A stretch of 64,000 nucleotides of DNA from Planctomycetota bacterium (GTDB lineage Bacteria > Planctomycetota > Uabimicrobiia > Uabimicrobiales > Uabimicrobiaceae). The notes below the pieces were generated by a model. That model did no database searches and was not told the DNA's origin. It worked only from the letters and a program-made list of their open reading frames with translations. The stretch's first letter is position 1, and the number at the start of each line of letters is the position of its first letter. The translations under genes and the position numbers were made by a program. The stretch lies in the NCBI GenBank assembly GCA_029260735.1, contig JAJDCR010000089.1, forward strand, positions 1-64,000, given 5' to 3'. Below, in pieces: positions 24,264 through 32,535 of this stretch.

Positions 24264-24358
24264 GAATTTCCTTTCTCTATTTCTTCTTTTGAGTCTTAAA
24301 TTATTACAAGAAATAATAACAACAAATAAGAAGAGAGTAAAGAGAGCAAAAAAGTTAC

Positions 24359-24416
24359 TTGACAGCATAATACAAGTATAATATATTGCATTTGTAATAT
24401 GTTATACTTGTATTAT
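24359..24416 (+). promoter_or_regulatory. Sigma-70 promoter with embedded 15+15 bp operator dyad
   Basis: TTGACA (24359-24364) and TATATT (24382-24387) are 17 bp apart. The arms ATAATACAAGTATAA (24367-24381) and TTATACTTGTATTAT (24402-24416) are perfect inverted repeats. The left arm fills the spacer and the right arm covers the start-site region. A dimeric repressor bound here would block polymerase. The downstream protein has a ribbon-helix-helix-like N-terminus, suggesting autoregulation. Confidence 0.8.
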
Positions 24417-24455
24417 TAGGGATATTCTAACATCTTTCAAAATAAGGGAGATCCA

Positions 24456-25763
24456 TTGATGCCAAACAAAACAATTTATATAAAAGAAGAGCATTTGAGC
24501 ATTTTTAATAAAGTTCAAGAAATAGGGAAAGACTCTATTTCATCTATCATTACAGACTCTTTGAAGCGCTATATTGAAGAAGAAGAAGATAGGGATAAAA
24601 AATTAAGAGAAGGGTCTGATGTCGAAGAAAAATTGTTTCGTATATTAAAGCACTCTTCTACTTTGAAAGCTTCTCAGATTCATCTACAGCCTGATGTTAA
24701 TGAACATAGGGTTCGCGCTCGTATTGATGGCAATCTTCGAGATATTGACAGTGTACCTGAAAATTTATATCGTCCTTTGGTTGCTTTTCTTAAATCTCTA
24801 GCATATCTGGATACTGATACTCAAGAGCCCCAAGGAGGACGATTTTCTTGGAAAAAGAACGGACTTACTTGGGACTTAAAAATCAGCACTCTACTTTCTG
24901 TTTTGGGAGAGACAGTTACTCTGAATTTCTTGAAAACAGATACCGATATCCCCAAAATTTCTCAGTTAGATCCTTGTCAAAGAATACACCCTTACTTACA
25001 GTCCATCGCTCAAAGAGAGGCTGGACTTGTTTTTGTGACAGGACCTACTAGCTCTGGAAAAAGCACAACTCTTTACTCTCTTTTAAAATCGGTGGATCGT
25101 GAAACCAAAAAAGTGCTGACAATTGAAAACCCTGTAGAAGCCGTTATTCCCGGCGTTATCCAAGTTTCTTCCGATGAATATTTCGGAAAAATCTCCCAAG
25201 CCCTGCGCGCAGGAATGAAAAGCTCTCCTGACGTTATTTTAGTCGGAGAAATTCGCGACACCGAAACCGCTCAAATATGTATGGAGCTAGCTATAACCGG
25301 ACATCTCGTTTTCTCCGTCTTACACACAAACACAGCCGTCGGAGCTTTTTTGCGCCTAAGAGACATCGGCATCGCCCCTTTCTTTCTAAAAGACGCCATC
25401 TCTACCATTATAGGACAACGCCTCGTCCGACAACTTTGCCCGAACTGCAAAGAATCATACAGTATCACAAAAAAAGAAAAAGAATTTCTCAACGATAGTG
25501 GAAAAACAAAAAAACTCTACCGACCCAAAGGATGCTCTGCCTGCGGACAAACAGGATACCAAGGGCAAATTCCCCTCTGGGAAGTACTTCAGCCCAGCAG
25601 CGAATTTCATCAAATATTGGAAGAGGGAGGAGATGAGCAGGACTTAGAGAAAACCTTAAAACTAGAGAATCGCCCTTGGACTTGGCAGGAAGATGGCATC
25701 GAAAAAGCGAAGGAGGGTTATACTTCTTTGGATGAGGTGAGGAGATTGGTTAGCTGGAAGTGA
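24456..25763 (+). CDS. GspE/PilB-type ATPase with ribbon-helix-helix-like N-terminus
   Basis: Of 435 residues, ~1-48 (PNKTIYIKEEHLSIFNK...SSIITDSLKRYIEEEE) look like a MetJ/CopG-type ribbon-helix-helix domain. Residues ~60-160 match the N2 domain of type II secretion/type IV pilus ATPases. Residues ~185-320 hold Walker A GPTSSGKST (~196), Asp box TIENPVE, Walker B LVGEIRD and His box HTNTA. Residues 328-365 carry the tetracysteine zinc knuckle (CPNC, CSAC). No pilin, GspF or GspD gene is nearby, so its machine is unidentified. The fused DNA-binding-like domain and the operator in its promoter suggest self-regulation. The RHH call rests on sequence resemblance only. Confidence 0.85.
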   Translation: MMPNKTIYIKEEHLSIFNKVQEIGKDSISSIITDSLKRYIEEEEDRDKKLREGSDVEEKLFRILKHSSTLKASQIHLQPDVNEHRVRARIDGNLRDIDSVPENLYRPLVAFLKSLAYLDTDTQEPQGGRFSWKKNGLTWDLKISTLLSVLGETVTLNFLKTDTDIPKISQLDPCQRIHPYLQSIAQREAGLVFVTGPTSSGKSTTLYSLLKSVDRETKKVLTIENPVEAVIPGVIQVSSDEYFGKISQALRAGMKSSPDVILVGEIRDTETAQICMELAITGHLVFSVLHTNTAVGAFLRLRDIGIAPFFLKDAISTIIGQRLVRQLCPNCKESYSITKKEKEFLNDSGKTKKLYRPKGCSACGQTGYQGQIPLWEVLQPSSEFHQILEEGGDEQDLEKTLKLENRPWTWQEDGIEKAKEGYTSLDEVRRLVSWK

Positions 25764-25851
25764 GGCTTTTTGGGAATATTCTTATGATACAGGGTAAGGT
25801 TTATCTGATAACCTTATTTTGAAAAAGATCATCGAAAACCTTTCTCAGCAC

Positions 25852-26150
25852 CATGTTCCCTGGAGGGCGAGGCTCCTGCCGAGCAGGGGTTGTGCTTGGT
25901 TCCTCATGGTATTGAGGCACATTCACAGGATCATCGGTTTCATATTGAAAAAATCTTTTTGATCGCGGCTCTCCTGCCGAACAGGGAATGTGCTTGACTC
26001 CTGTATGGTATTTGAAGCAAATTCCCTGGATCACAGGTTTCATATTGGAAAAACGTTTTAAATCTTAAGGTTCCTACCGATGGAAATGTGTTTGGTCTTG
26101 AGTCTGGTATCTAGGTACATCTCCAGCGCGGCAGGAGCCTTGCCCTCCAA
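25852..26150. repeat. ~300-bp palindromic repeat element with three ~98-bp internal units
   Basis: The outer arms are inverted: TTCCCTGGAGGGCGAGGCTC near 25856-25875 and GGCAGGAGCCTTGCCCTCCA near 26130-26149. Inside, three degenerate units begin CCTGCCGAGCAGGGG (~25875), CCTGCCGAACAGGG (~25973) and CCTACCGATGGAA (~26072). The first two share TCAYAGGTTTCATATTGRAAAAA. The arm sequence is the same as at 1-92. It is not CRISPR: the units are contiguous and hairpin-forming. Open frames through it have no homology that I recognise. Confidence 0.8.
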
Positions 26151-26243
26151 ATCTTCTCGGGTTCTCAACTGGCAATTCTTTCTCATTTCATCCCTACCAC
26201 TTCATCAGCTAAAAAAAAAAATTTTCTTGGCTAATCTGCCGGA

Positions 26244-26808
26244 ATGGATTCTTCGCATATTCTAGAATACAAACTCCTTGATGAGAGAAAACAGAATAAC
26301 CAAGCTTCTTTTGGTTTGATTTTCTGCTCTCAAAACCAAATTTTTACAGGAGAATCCATGATGAAAATAATTTTTAGTAATGGAGTACATCAAAGGTAAG
26401 ACTCTCGAACAGATTCTTTTTGTGGAGCAACAAAGCTGGGCTTTTTCTGATTTACTCCGTTGCTTTTGTATTCTGTGCGATATCGCCGAGTACATTGCCA
26501 AAGAACAATTGATCTACGGAGATTGGAAGCTAAGTAATATCATGATTGCGGAAGATCGAATGGTCTATTTTATTGATTTTGGAACCAGTCGTTTTGTTAC
26601 CAAAAGCAATGTCAAAATGTCTTTAAATATGTGCTCTACTCCCATGTACACTACTCCTGAGCAATTAGAGGATTCCTGTCGGGTTCTCGAAGAACATAGC
26701 TTAGTTATTAAAAGACTCCGCAATCATCACAAAAAAATAAGAAAATTCTTACATATCCATTTTTTGCTATTCTTTGTTTTAGAATCTAGAAAAAATTTTC
26801 CTCGTTAA
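26244..26808 (+). pseudogene. Decayed Ser/Thr protein kinase
   Basis: An ATG at 26244 opens a frame with YKLLDERKQNNQASFGLIFC and FTGESMMKII, which looks like a kinase N-lobe (glycine loop degraded, beta-3 Lys in MMKII). It stops at 26397. In another frame, 26377-26808 continues with LVMEYIKGKTLEQIL, YGDWKLSNIMI (HRDxKxxN, with His-Arg changed to Tyr-Gly), IDFGTSRF and YTTPEQLED. The C-lobe beyond that is lost in a basic, unrelated tail. The alphaC to beta-5 segment is missing between the two pieces. A deletion plus frameshift of an Hanks-type kinase explains all of this. Confidence 0.7.
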
Positions 26809-26892
26809 AAAAAAATCTATTTTACTAGAAATCTGAGAAATGTAACGCGCTTTATATACAAATATCCATTCTTTATTAAAAAAAAGGAATAT

Positions 26893-27081
26893 ATGTAATA
26901 TTTCTTTATGTATTAGCTGTATCTCTTTTACTTAAAGTAATTTACTGCCTTTATAATGGATGTTTTTTAATAAAAGCAAGAATGGGATGTAATATTTTTT
27001 TATATTATCTTGTTGCGTTTACCTTGATTTGTTTCTAAAGTAATATATGTAATATTTTTTTTGTATTACATATATTACTTT
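26893..27081. promoter_or_regulatory. AT-rich operator array upstream of the AAA+/wHTH gene
   Basis: Three direct copies of ATGTAATATTT-N-TATTA occur at 26893-26915, 26987-27007 and 27047-27068. The last lies inside a perfect 17-bp inverted repeat: AAAGTAATATATGTAAT at 27037-27053 and its complement at 27065-27081, with an 11-bp gap. A smaller dyad TTACTT-A-AAGTAA (26928-26940) shares the AAGTAA half-site. The array ends 43 bp before the gene. The 316 bp from 26809 to 27124 hold no gene. Confidence 0.65.
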
Positions 27082-27124
27082 AAAATTTCTTTTATTCTCT
27101 CTGTTTAGTCATAGGAAATACATA

Positions 27125-28648
27125 ATGAATCTCTTGGAACAAAATTTTTGGAGTAAATATGGATTTAAAAATAATCCTTATGATACAAACGCTTTGACTT
27201 TGTATTCTGATGCTCTTCTTCCAATTTCTGAAGCTTATGTTGGAAGAGGAGAAGATAGTCGGGAGTTTCAGCTCATTACGAATATTTTTAGTGGAGTCGG
27301 TGGAAATAGGTTTATTGTCGAGGGAGAAATTGGTTTAGGAAAAACAACGTTTGTGAATTATCATCGTTACGTTTGGGAGCACGAATCTAAAGATCCTTTA
27401 TTTACTTCACTAGGAGAAATTACTTTTTCTTTACAATGGACAAGAGCTGATTTTTTACAAGAAATGATATCTCATTTAACAACAAAGCTATACTTGATAC
27501 ACGGAAACACTTTACCTGTTAATAATGAATTGTATCAAGAACTACTAGTTTTAAACAAAGTGTTTGTTGAAGAAACTCACCATTGGCAACTACAAGCTTT
27601 TGGATTAGGACTAGGAGGGGGAAAAGAAAAACAAGTACTTGTTCCAAGCATCCCTGAAGCTAAGCTGTATAACTATTTTAGAGAGTTGATTCGAACTATA
27701 CTTCAGCTTGGCTTTAAAGGGATTATTTTACATCTTGATAATATGGAACTTATGCAACAAGAAGGTGTCTTGGAAACTCAAAGAGTTTTTGAAGAAATCC
27801 GAGATATATTACAAGTCCCCTATGTCTATTATGTTTTTGTTGGTAGAACAGGATTTTTTTCTCAAGTAATCAGCCCTCTGGAGCGTGTTCGAAGTATTTT
27901 TTTTAGCTGGCCGATTCACCTAAAACCTCTTACAGAAAAAGAGGTTCTTAAAGTAATAGAGTTACGTTATGAATTGCTTTCTTCTCAGGGGCGAAAATAC
28001 ATTCCTCCTGTAGAAAACGAGTTGATTTCCTATCTTTACCAGCTATATCAAGGTCGGATTCGTTTTGTTATGGATGCTGTTCATGGTATTCTTGCAAATT
28101 TTCCCATTTCTTATCCTCAAACTCTTCCTACTAGAAAAGCAAAAGAGCTTTTAAAATCTCTAACTATCGAGAAAATCCGCAGTATTTTAACAGAGAAAGA
28201 GCTTCAGGTTTTATTAGAAATGACACAGAAAGACGAATTTACCAATATGGAGTTAGCAAAATCATTAGGACTTCAACGGCAAAATGTTGCTAAATATATA
28301 AAAAAACTTCACGAAACAGGCTATATTCTTTTTCAAAGAAAAGAAGGAAACAAGCTTTTTTACCGAGTTACTGATGAAATTTGTTATTTAAATATTATGG
28401 TTTCAAACCAAAAAAACTCAAGCTTTGCCCCAAGCTCTACCTCTAATAATCTTAACTTCAGGCAAAAACAATTCGTTCAACAATTACAAAAATATTCGAC
28501 AATAACCACAGCAAAATATGTTCAGCTATTTCAAATTTCCTCTCCGACAGCACTAAAAGATTTAAATGATTTAGTGCAAAAAGAGTACTTGATCAAACAT
28601 GGTAAAAAAAGAGGAGCGTATTTCGAGGTGAACAAGGTAATAGACTAA
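27125..28648 (+). CDS. AAA+ ATPase with two C-terminal winged-helix domains, putative regulator
   Basis: Of 507 residues, the N-terminal P-loop domain has Walker A VEGEIGLGKTTF (~64-75) and a Walker B-like strand GIILHLDNMEL (~205), with sensor-type region YYVFVGRTGFF. The overall look is of Orc1/Cdc6-like or STAND-type bacterial ATPases. Residues ~355-425 form a MarR/ArsR-like winged helix (FTNMELAKSLGLQRQNVAKYIKKL). Residues ~445-505 form a second one (SSPTALKDLNDLVQKEYL, GKKRGAYFEV). There is no membrane segment or signal peptide. AT-rich repeated operator sites immediately upstream suggest autoregulation. The target and the nucleotide-dependent switch are unknown. It is monocistronic. Confidence 0.75.
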   Translation: MNLLEQNFWSKYGFKNNPYDTNALTLYSDALLPISEAYVGRGEDSREFQLITNIFSGVGGNRFIVEGEIGLGKTTFVNYHRYVWEHESKDPLFTSLGEITFSLQWTRADFLQEMISHLTTKLYLIHGNTLPVNNELYQELLVLNKVFVEETHHWQLQAFGLGLGGGKEKQVLVPSIPEAKLYNYFRELIRTILQLGFKGIILHLDNMELMQQEGVLETQRVFEEIRDILQVPYVYYVFVGRTGFFSQVISPLERVRSIFFSWPIHLKPLTEKEVLKVIELRYELLSSQGRKYIPPVENELISYLYQLYQGRIRFVMDAVHGILANFPISYPQTLPTRKAKELLKSLTIEKIRSILTEKELQVLLEMTQKDEFTNMELAKSLGLQRQNVAKYIKKLHETGYILFQRKEGNKLFYRVTDEICYLNIMVSNQKNSSFAPSSTSNNLNFRQKQFVQQLQKYSTITTAKYVQLFQISSPTALKDLNDLVQKEYLIKHGKKRGAYFEVNKVID

Positions 28649-28669
28649 CCAAGTTTTTGGTCTATTACC
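28636..28669 (+). terminator. Hairpin at the end of the AAA+/wHTH gene
   Basis: GGTAATAGAC (28636-28645) pairs with GTCTATTACC (28660-28669) around a 14-base loop that contains the stop codon. There is no clear T-tract after the stem, so it is a weak terminator or an mRNA-stabilising hairpin. Confidence 0.45.
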
Positions 28670-28678
28670 CTGGCTATA

Positions 28679-28831
28679 ACTAAATAAAAGTACTACTTTT
28701 AATTGATAGTAAGCGAAAGTACTGGAAAAAACTAAACTCTGGTACTAAATAGAGCTTATTTTTACATCTCCATTTCATTACTATAGATGAAATTAAACGA
28801 TATACTCTATCTTTTAGTACTTTTATTTAGT
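28679..28831. repeat. 153-bp segment bounded by perfect 16-bp inverted repeats
   Basis: ACTAAATAAAAGTACT (28679-28694) and AGTACTTTTATTTAGT (28816-28831) are perfect terminal inverted repeats. Additional AGTACT/GGTACT words occur inside (about 28708 and 28741). It contains no open frame. It could be a miniature inverted-repeat element or a set of regulator sites. No obvious target-site duplication was found. The rest of 28649-29011 is plain AT-rich sequence without a gene. Confidence 0.5.
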
Positions 28832-29011
28832 CTAGAGTCTGAATATATTTTTCAACAAATTCTTATCTATTTGATCAATGCAGATTTCTTCTTGCAAAAA
28901 TTTTCTTTTTCCATAAAATTAAAAGCTTACATCAAGAATAACATAGGTTTAGTATTTTAGGCCATAAAAAATGGCAGAAGAACTAAGCTTTGCGCACTAG
29001 AAAGATATTTT

Positions 29012-30817
29012 ATGTCAAAAGAAAAACTCACTTTGCAAATCCACGTTGACGCTCAAGATTTAACTCGCGGTCTCCTTTCCTCTCGCATTACTTTTCCTGT
29101 TTCTTCTGGATCACTGGATATGTGGTTTCCGAAATGGATACCAGGAATTCACTCTCCTTGCGGGCCTGTCCAAAATATTGCCGGATTAAAGTTTTCCCAA
29201 AGCGGAGCACCTTTACCTTGGTCGCGAAGCTCGGCGGAGCCATATCGATTTAACTGCCCTACCCCAAAAGATGATGCTTTACAAGTCGATTTGCGCTACA
29301 TTTGTAACCAACCTAGTGTAAATTCCAAAGGGATTGATAGTTATGGCAATTACTTTTTTGGGATTATAAATTGGAATACTTGTCTTTTGTATCCAGAGGG
29401 CATTAGCTGTGATCAAATCGAAGTCCATCTGACCTTAAAACTTCCTGTCGGGTGGAAGTATGCTAGTTCTTTGGAGGTCAAAAAGGAGTGCGAGAACGAA
29501 ATTGTCTTTGCTCCCATTTCTTTTTCCATGCTCATTGATAGTCCTTTGATTTGTGGGCAGTATATGCATAGTGTGGAGATTTGTGCAGATGGTGCCCCTA
29601 GCCACTATTGGCACTATGTTTCTGAGTCGCCTAAGGCTGTGAAGGTTAACTCTTCTTACGAAGGGCACTACCTCAACATGGTTAAAAAAGCGAAAGATAT
29701 CTTTGGTGAGTTTCATTGCCGAGAATACCATTTTCTCAATGTGTTAAGCGATATTACTCCTGTCATGGGCTTGGAGCATCTTAACTCTAGTTTAAACGGT
29801 TTGGTCTGTGCGGGCTACGAAAACTCTTGGGAGCTTCGAGGGCGAACTAGCTCACTTTTGCCTCATGAATACATCCACTCATGGTGTGGAAAATACCACC
29901 AGCCTAAAGGTATGGCGATTGCAGATTTCCATAGCGACAAAGACCTTTCTTTGCTTTGGGTCTATGAAGGACTAACTCAATACTTAGGCGAAATTTTAGA
30001 GGTGAGAAGTGGATTTTTGTCTTTCGAAAAGTATCTAGAGCGTTTTATGCATAAAATTCATACTCTACAGCGCTCGGTTGGTCGCTCTTGGCGTTCCTTA
30101 GAAGACACTTGTCTTAGCAGCCATCTTTTAAGAGGAGGTTCTCCTTACTGGGGAGCTTTGCGGAGAAATCAGGATTACTATAACGAAGGGCTCTTAATTT
30201 GGCTAGAAGTAGATACTCTTATCCGCCAAAATACAAGCAGTACTTTAGATGAATTTTGCCATATTTTCCTAGGTCAAAAAGGACCCGCTGACAAAGAGTT
30301 TAGACCTTATGATTTAGAAGAAGTGATCCTCATTTTAAATGGAATTTATCCCTATGATTGGAAAAACTTTTTTCAAAAGCGAGCCCAGCAGCCCATGGAA
30401 GGACTTTCTCTTGAAGCTGTTCACAACTGTGGTTATAAAGTAGCCTTTACCAGCGAACCTAATAGTTATCAAAAAGAAATGCTCAAAGAAAAGGGAATTA
30501 TCCATGCGATCGACTCCTTAGGTTTAGAAATTAATCTGGCAGGACAAATTACGACTATTATCCCAGAAAGTCCCGCTGACCGAGCAGGAGTATCTCCCAC
30601 TGCTAAAGTGGCAGCAGTAAATAACAAAAAACTCTCTCAAAAAAATTTAGAAGAAGCTCTTAGTGAAAGTGTAGACAAAAAAAGCCTCGACCTTCTTCTC
30701 TGTGAAAAGGACTTTTTATACACGAAAACCGTCTCTTATGATGGAGGAGTCAAGTATTTTCAGTTGGAGCGTAACTTAGATAAACCTGATTTATTAAGTA
30801 AGATTATGGGCAACTAG
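29012..30817 (+). CDS. M61-family metallopeptidase with PDZ domain
   Basis: The 601-residue protein matches glycyl aminopeptidase-like M61 enzymes. It has an N-terminal beta domain (TFPVSSGSLDMWFPKWIPG). The zinc site is HEYIHSW (His285, Glu286, His289), with the third ligand in the downstream helix LLWVYEGLTQYLGE. A C-terminal PDZ domain lies at ~505-570 (GQITTIIPESPADRAGV). No signal peptide is visible, so it is probably cytoplasmic unless exported by another route. These enzymes release N-terminal Gly or Ala from peptides. The sialidase-like gene follows after 9 bp, indicating co-transcription. The ribosome-binding region AGAAAG is weak. Confidence 0.87.
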   Translation: MSKEKLTLQIHVDAQDLTRGLLSSRITFPVSSGSLDMWFPKWIPGIHSPCGPVQNIAGLKFSQSGAPLPWSRSSAEPYRFNCPTPKDDALQVDLRYICNQPSVNSKGIDSYGNYFFGIINWNTCLLYPEGISCDQIEVHLTLKLPVGWKYASSLEVKKECENEIVFAPISFSMLIDSPLICGQYMHSVEICADGAPSHYWHYVSESPKAVKVNSSYEGHYLNMVKKAKDIFGEFHCREYHFLNVLSDITPVMGLEHLNSSLNGLVCAGYENSWELRGRTSSLLPHEYIHSWCGKYHQPKGMAIADFHSDKDLSLLWVYEGLTQYLGEILEVRSGFLSFEKYLERFMHKIHTLQRSVGRSWRSLEDTCLSSHLLRGGSPYWGALRRNQDYYNEGLLIWLEVDTLIRQNTSSTLDEFCHIFLGQKGPADKEFRPYDLEEVILILNGIYPYDWKNFFQKRAQQPMEGLSLEAVHNCGYKVAFTSEPNSYQKEMLKEKGIIHAIDSLGLEINLAGQITTIIPESPADRAGVSPTAKVAAVNNKKLSQKNLEEALSESVDKKSLDLLLCEKDFLYTKTVSYDGGVKYFQLERNLDKPDLLSKIMGN

Positions 30818-30826
30818 GAGCATAAC

Positions 30827-32029
30827 ATGCGCAGTCTACTGTGTCTTTTGCTTTACTTCACAGGACTTGCTTGGGCAGAGAAATCTTTTTATCAAGCGGA
30901 GCTCATTTTCCCCCAAGAAAAATGGCACAACCATGGCTCCTCTATTGTAGAGTTACCTCAGGGAGGTTTTTTAGCTTGTTGGTTCCATGGATCAGGTGAA
31001 CGTAAAGCGGATGATGTAGTTGTTTTGGGAGCTCACAAATCCAAAGAGAGCGAACAATGGAGTAAGCCGTTTATTATGGCAGATACTCCTGGTTTTCCTG
31101 ACTGCAACCCTGTCTTGTGGGTAGATCCGCAAAAGCGTTTGTGGCTATTTTGGATTGTCATTGTTGCCAATGAATGGCAATCGTGCATTCTAAAATACCG
31201 CACCGCTTTTGATTATAGCAGCTTTGGAGAAGCTCCTCAGTGGAATTGGCAGGATAATATTATCATGAAGCCAGAGAATTTCACCGAAGCTTTAAAAGCA
31301 AAGTGGCCTCTCTTTTTAAAAGAATTCCCCAATCAAATCCCCGATTTAAATAAAAAAACTTTTCCGGAACTCACGGCCGATGAAGAGATCTACCACTACG
31401 TCGAAAAAAAAGGCGACGATAAACTCCAACAGCGCCTAGGCTGGATGACTCGTATCCAACCCATCGTTTTAAAAAGTGGTAAGTGGCTTCTTCCTCTCTA
31501 CACAGATGCCTACTCGGTTTCTCTTATCGCAATGAGCTCAGATAAAGGAAAAACATGGCAAGCAAGTTCTCCTCTTCTGGGCTTTGGCAACATCCAGCCC
31601 AGCCTAGTCGAGCGTAAAGATGGCTCCGTTGTCGCCTTTATGCGAGAAAATGGCCCTCGCTACCGTATTCGATTTTGCGAATCCTACGACCAAGGAATGA
31701 CCTGGGGAGACGTGACCAACCTTGATATCCCCAACCCTGGCTCCAGTGTCGACTGTATTGCTCTCAAAAATGGGAACTGGGTTTTAGTCTACAACGATAC
31801 CATAGATAAACGCCATCAGCTCAAGGCTTCCCTTTCCACTGACGAAGGAAAGACCTGGCAATGGCACCGATACTTAGAGAAAGTCCCCAAAAGAGAAGGC
31901 TCTTTTTCTTACCCGTCTTTGATTCAATCACAAAATGGAGAGCTCCATCTAACATATAGCTACCAGGCTAAAGGGGGAAAGTCGATTAAGCATGTTGCTT
32001 TCAATGAAGCCTGGATTAGAGAAAATTGA
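30827..32029 (+). CDS. Secreted sialidase-like protein (BNR/Asp-box repeats)
   Basis: The 400-residue protein has a signal peptide (LLCLLLYFTGLAWA, cut before EKSF). Three Asp boxes mark a six-bladed sialidase-type propeller: SSDKGKTW, SYDQGMTW and STDEGKTW. The region from NHGSSIVELPQGGFLACWFHG through IKHVAFNEAWI matches the exo-sialidase-like BNR_2 domain common in planctomycetes. Members act on sialic acid or other acidic sugars, or are merely sugar-binding; substrate not predicted. It starts 9 bp after the M61 peptidase with AGGAGCATAAC before the ATG. The mature protein is expected in the periplasm or outside. Confidence 0.82.
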   Translation: MRSLLCLLLYFTGLAWAEKSFYQAELIFPQEKWHNHGSSIVELPQGGFLACWFHGSGERKADDVVVLGAHKSKESEQWSKPFIMADTPGFPDCNPVLWVDPQKRLWLFWIVIVANEWQSCILKYRTAFDYSSFGEAPQWNWQDNIIMKPENFTEALKAKWPLFLKEFPNQIPDLNKKTFPELTADEEIYHYVEKKGDDKLQQRLGWMTRIQPIVLKSGKWLLPLYTDAYSVSLIAMSSDKGKTWQASSPLLGFGNIQPSLVERKDGSVVAFMRENGPRYRIRFCESYDQGMTWGDVTNLDIPNPGSSVDCIALKNGNWVLVYNDTIDKRHQLKASLSTDEGKTWQWHRYLEKVPKREGSFSYPSLIQSQNGELHLTYSYQAKGGKSIKHVAFNEAWIREN

Positions 32030-32535
32030 GATAGTAGCATGAGTGAGAACAAACTCTAAAACGTGGATATTGCCCAATCGTGGTGGTGGTGAGTTTCTAA
32101 GTGTATAAGCTTGAAAAAAATAGGTAAGAAGTGGTATTTTACTGGTGAGCACGAGCAGAGTTATAATTAAACTTGCAAATTAATATACAGGCTTCTCATT
32201 TTATAGTGTCCTAAACATTCCAAGTTTCATTTCCGCAAAAAACTGCCACTCTTTTTTACTCCTCGAAAAATCAGCGCTCTCCTATAAGTCAAAGCCTAAA
32301 GAATTTTTATCTAGAGAAACAGTTTATTTTTAATAGCAAATTTCTGCCGAAAAAAAACAGAGCACTCAAGAAAGATAACACAAGTCCAAACCTTATATTG
32401 TTTTACAGAAAACACAAGGCTTGGTCTCTTATTTGCTAGACCTAAATATATCAACTATTACAAGGTTAAAGAAAAATGAACCAGATAATGAATGATAGTT
32501 GATTGGCGACACGCCCTAAACAAAAAGGAAAAATA
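32030..32535. other. 506-bp AT-rich intergenic region
   Basis: No gene with homology, no tRNA and no strong terminator was seen between the sialidase-like gene and the first phosphatase. TTGAAA (~32111) followed 18 bp later by TATTTT is a possible but weak promoter. A small hairpin GGTCT-N10-AGACC lies near 32434-32453. The last 33 bp upstream of the chosen ATG contain an in-frame TTG that I do not use as start. Confidence 0.5.

Noticed and set aside
24264..24368. Hydrophobic N-terminal extension of the RNA cyclic phosphodiesterase
   Set aside because: The family starts at MKRCFIALGF and GGAAA precedes that ATG. The extension would wrongly make it a membrane protein.
25870..26110. Regularly spaced repeats resembling a CRISPR array
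   Set aside because: The ~98-bp units are contiguous, degenerate and self-complementary, with no unique spacers and no cas genes in the window.
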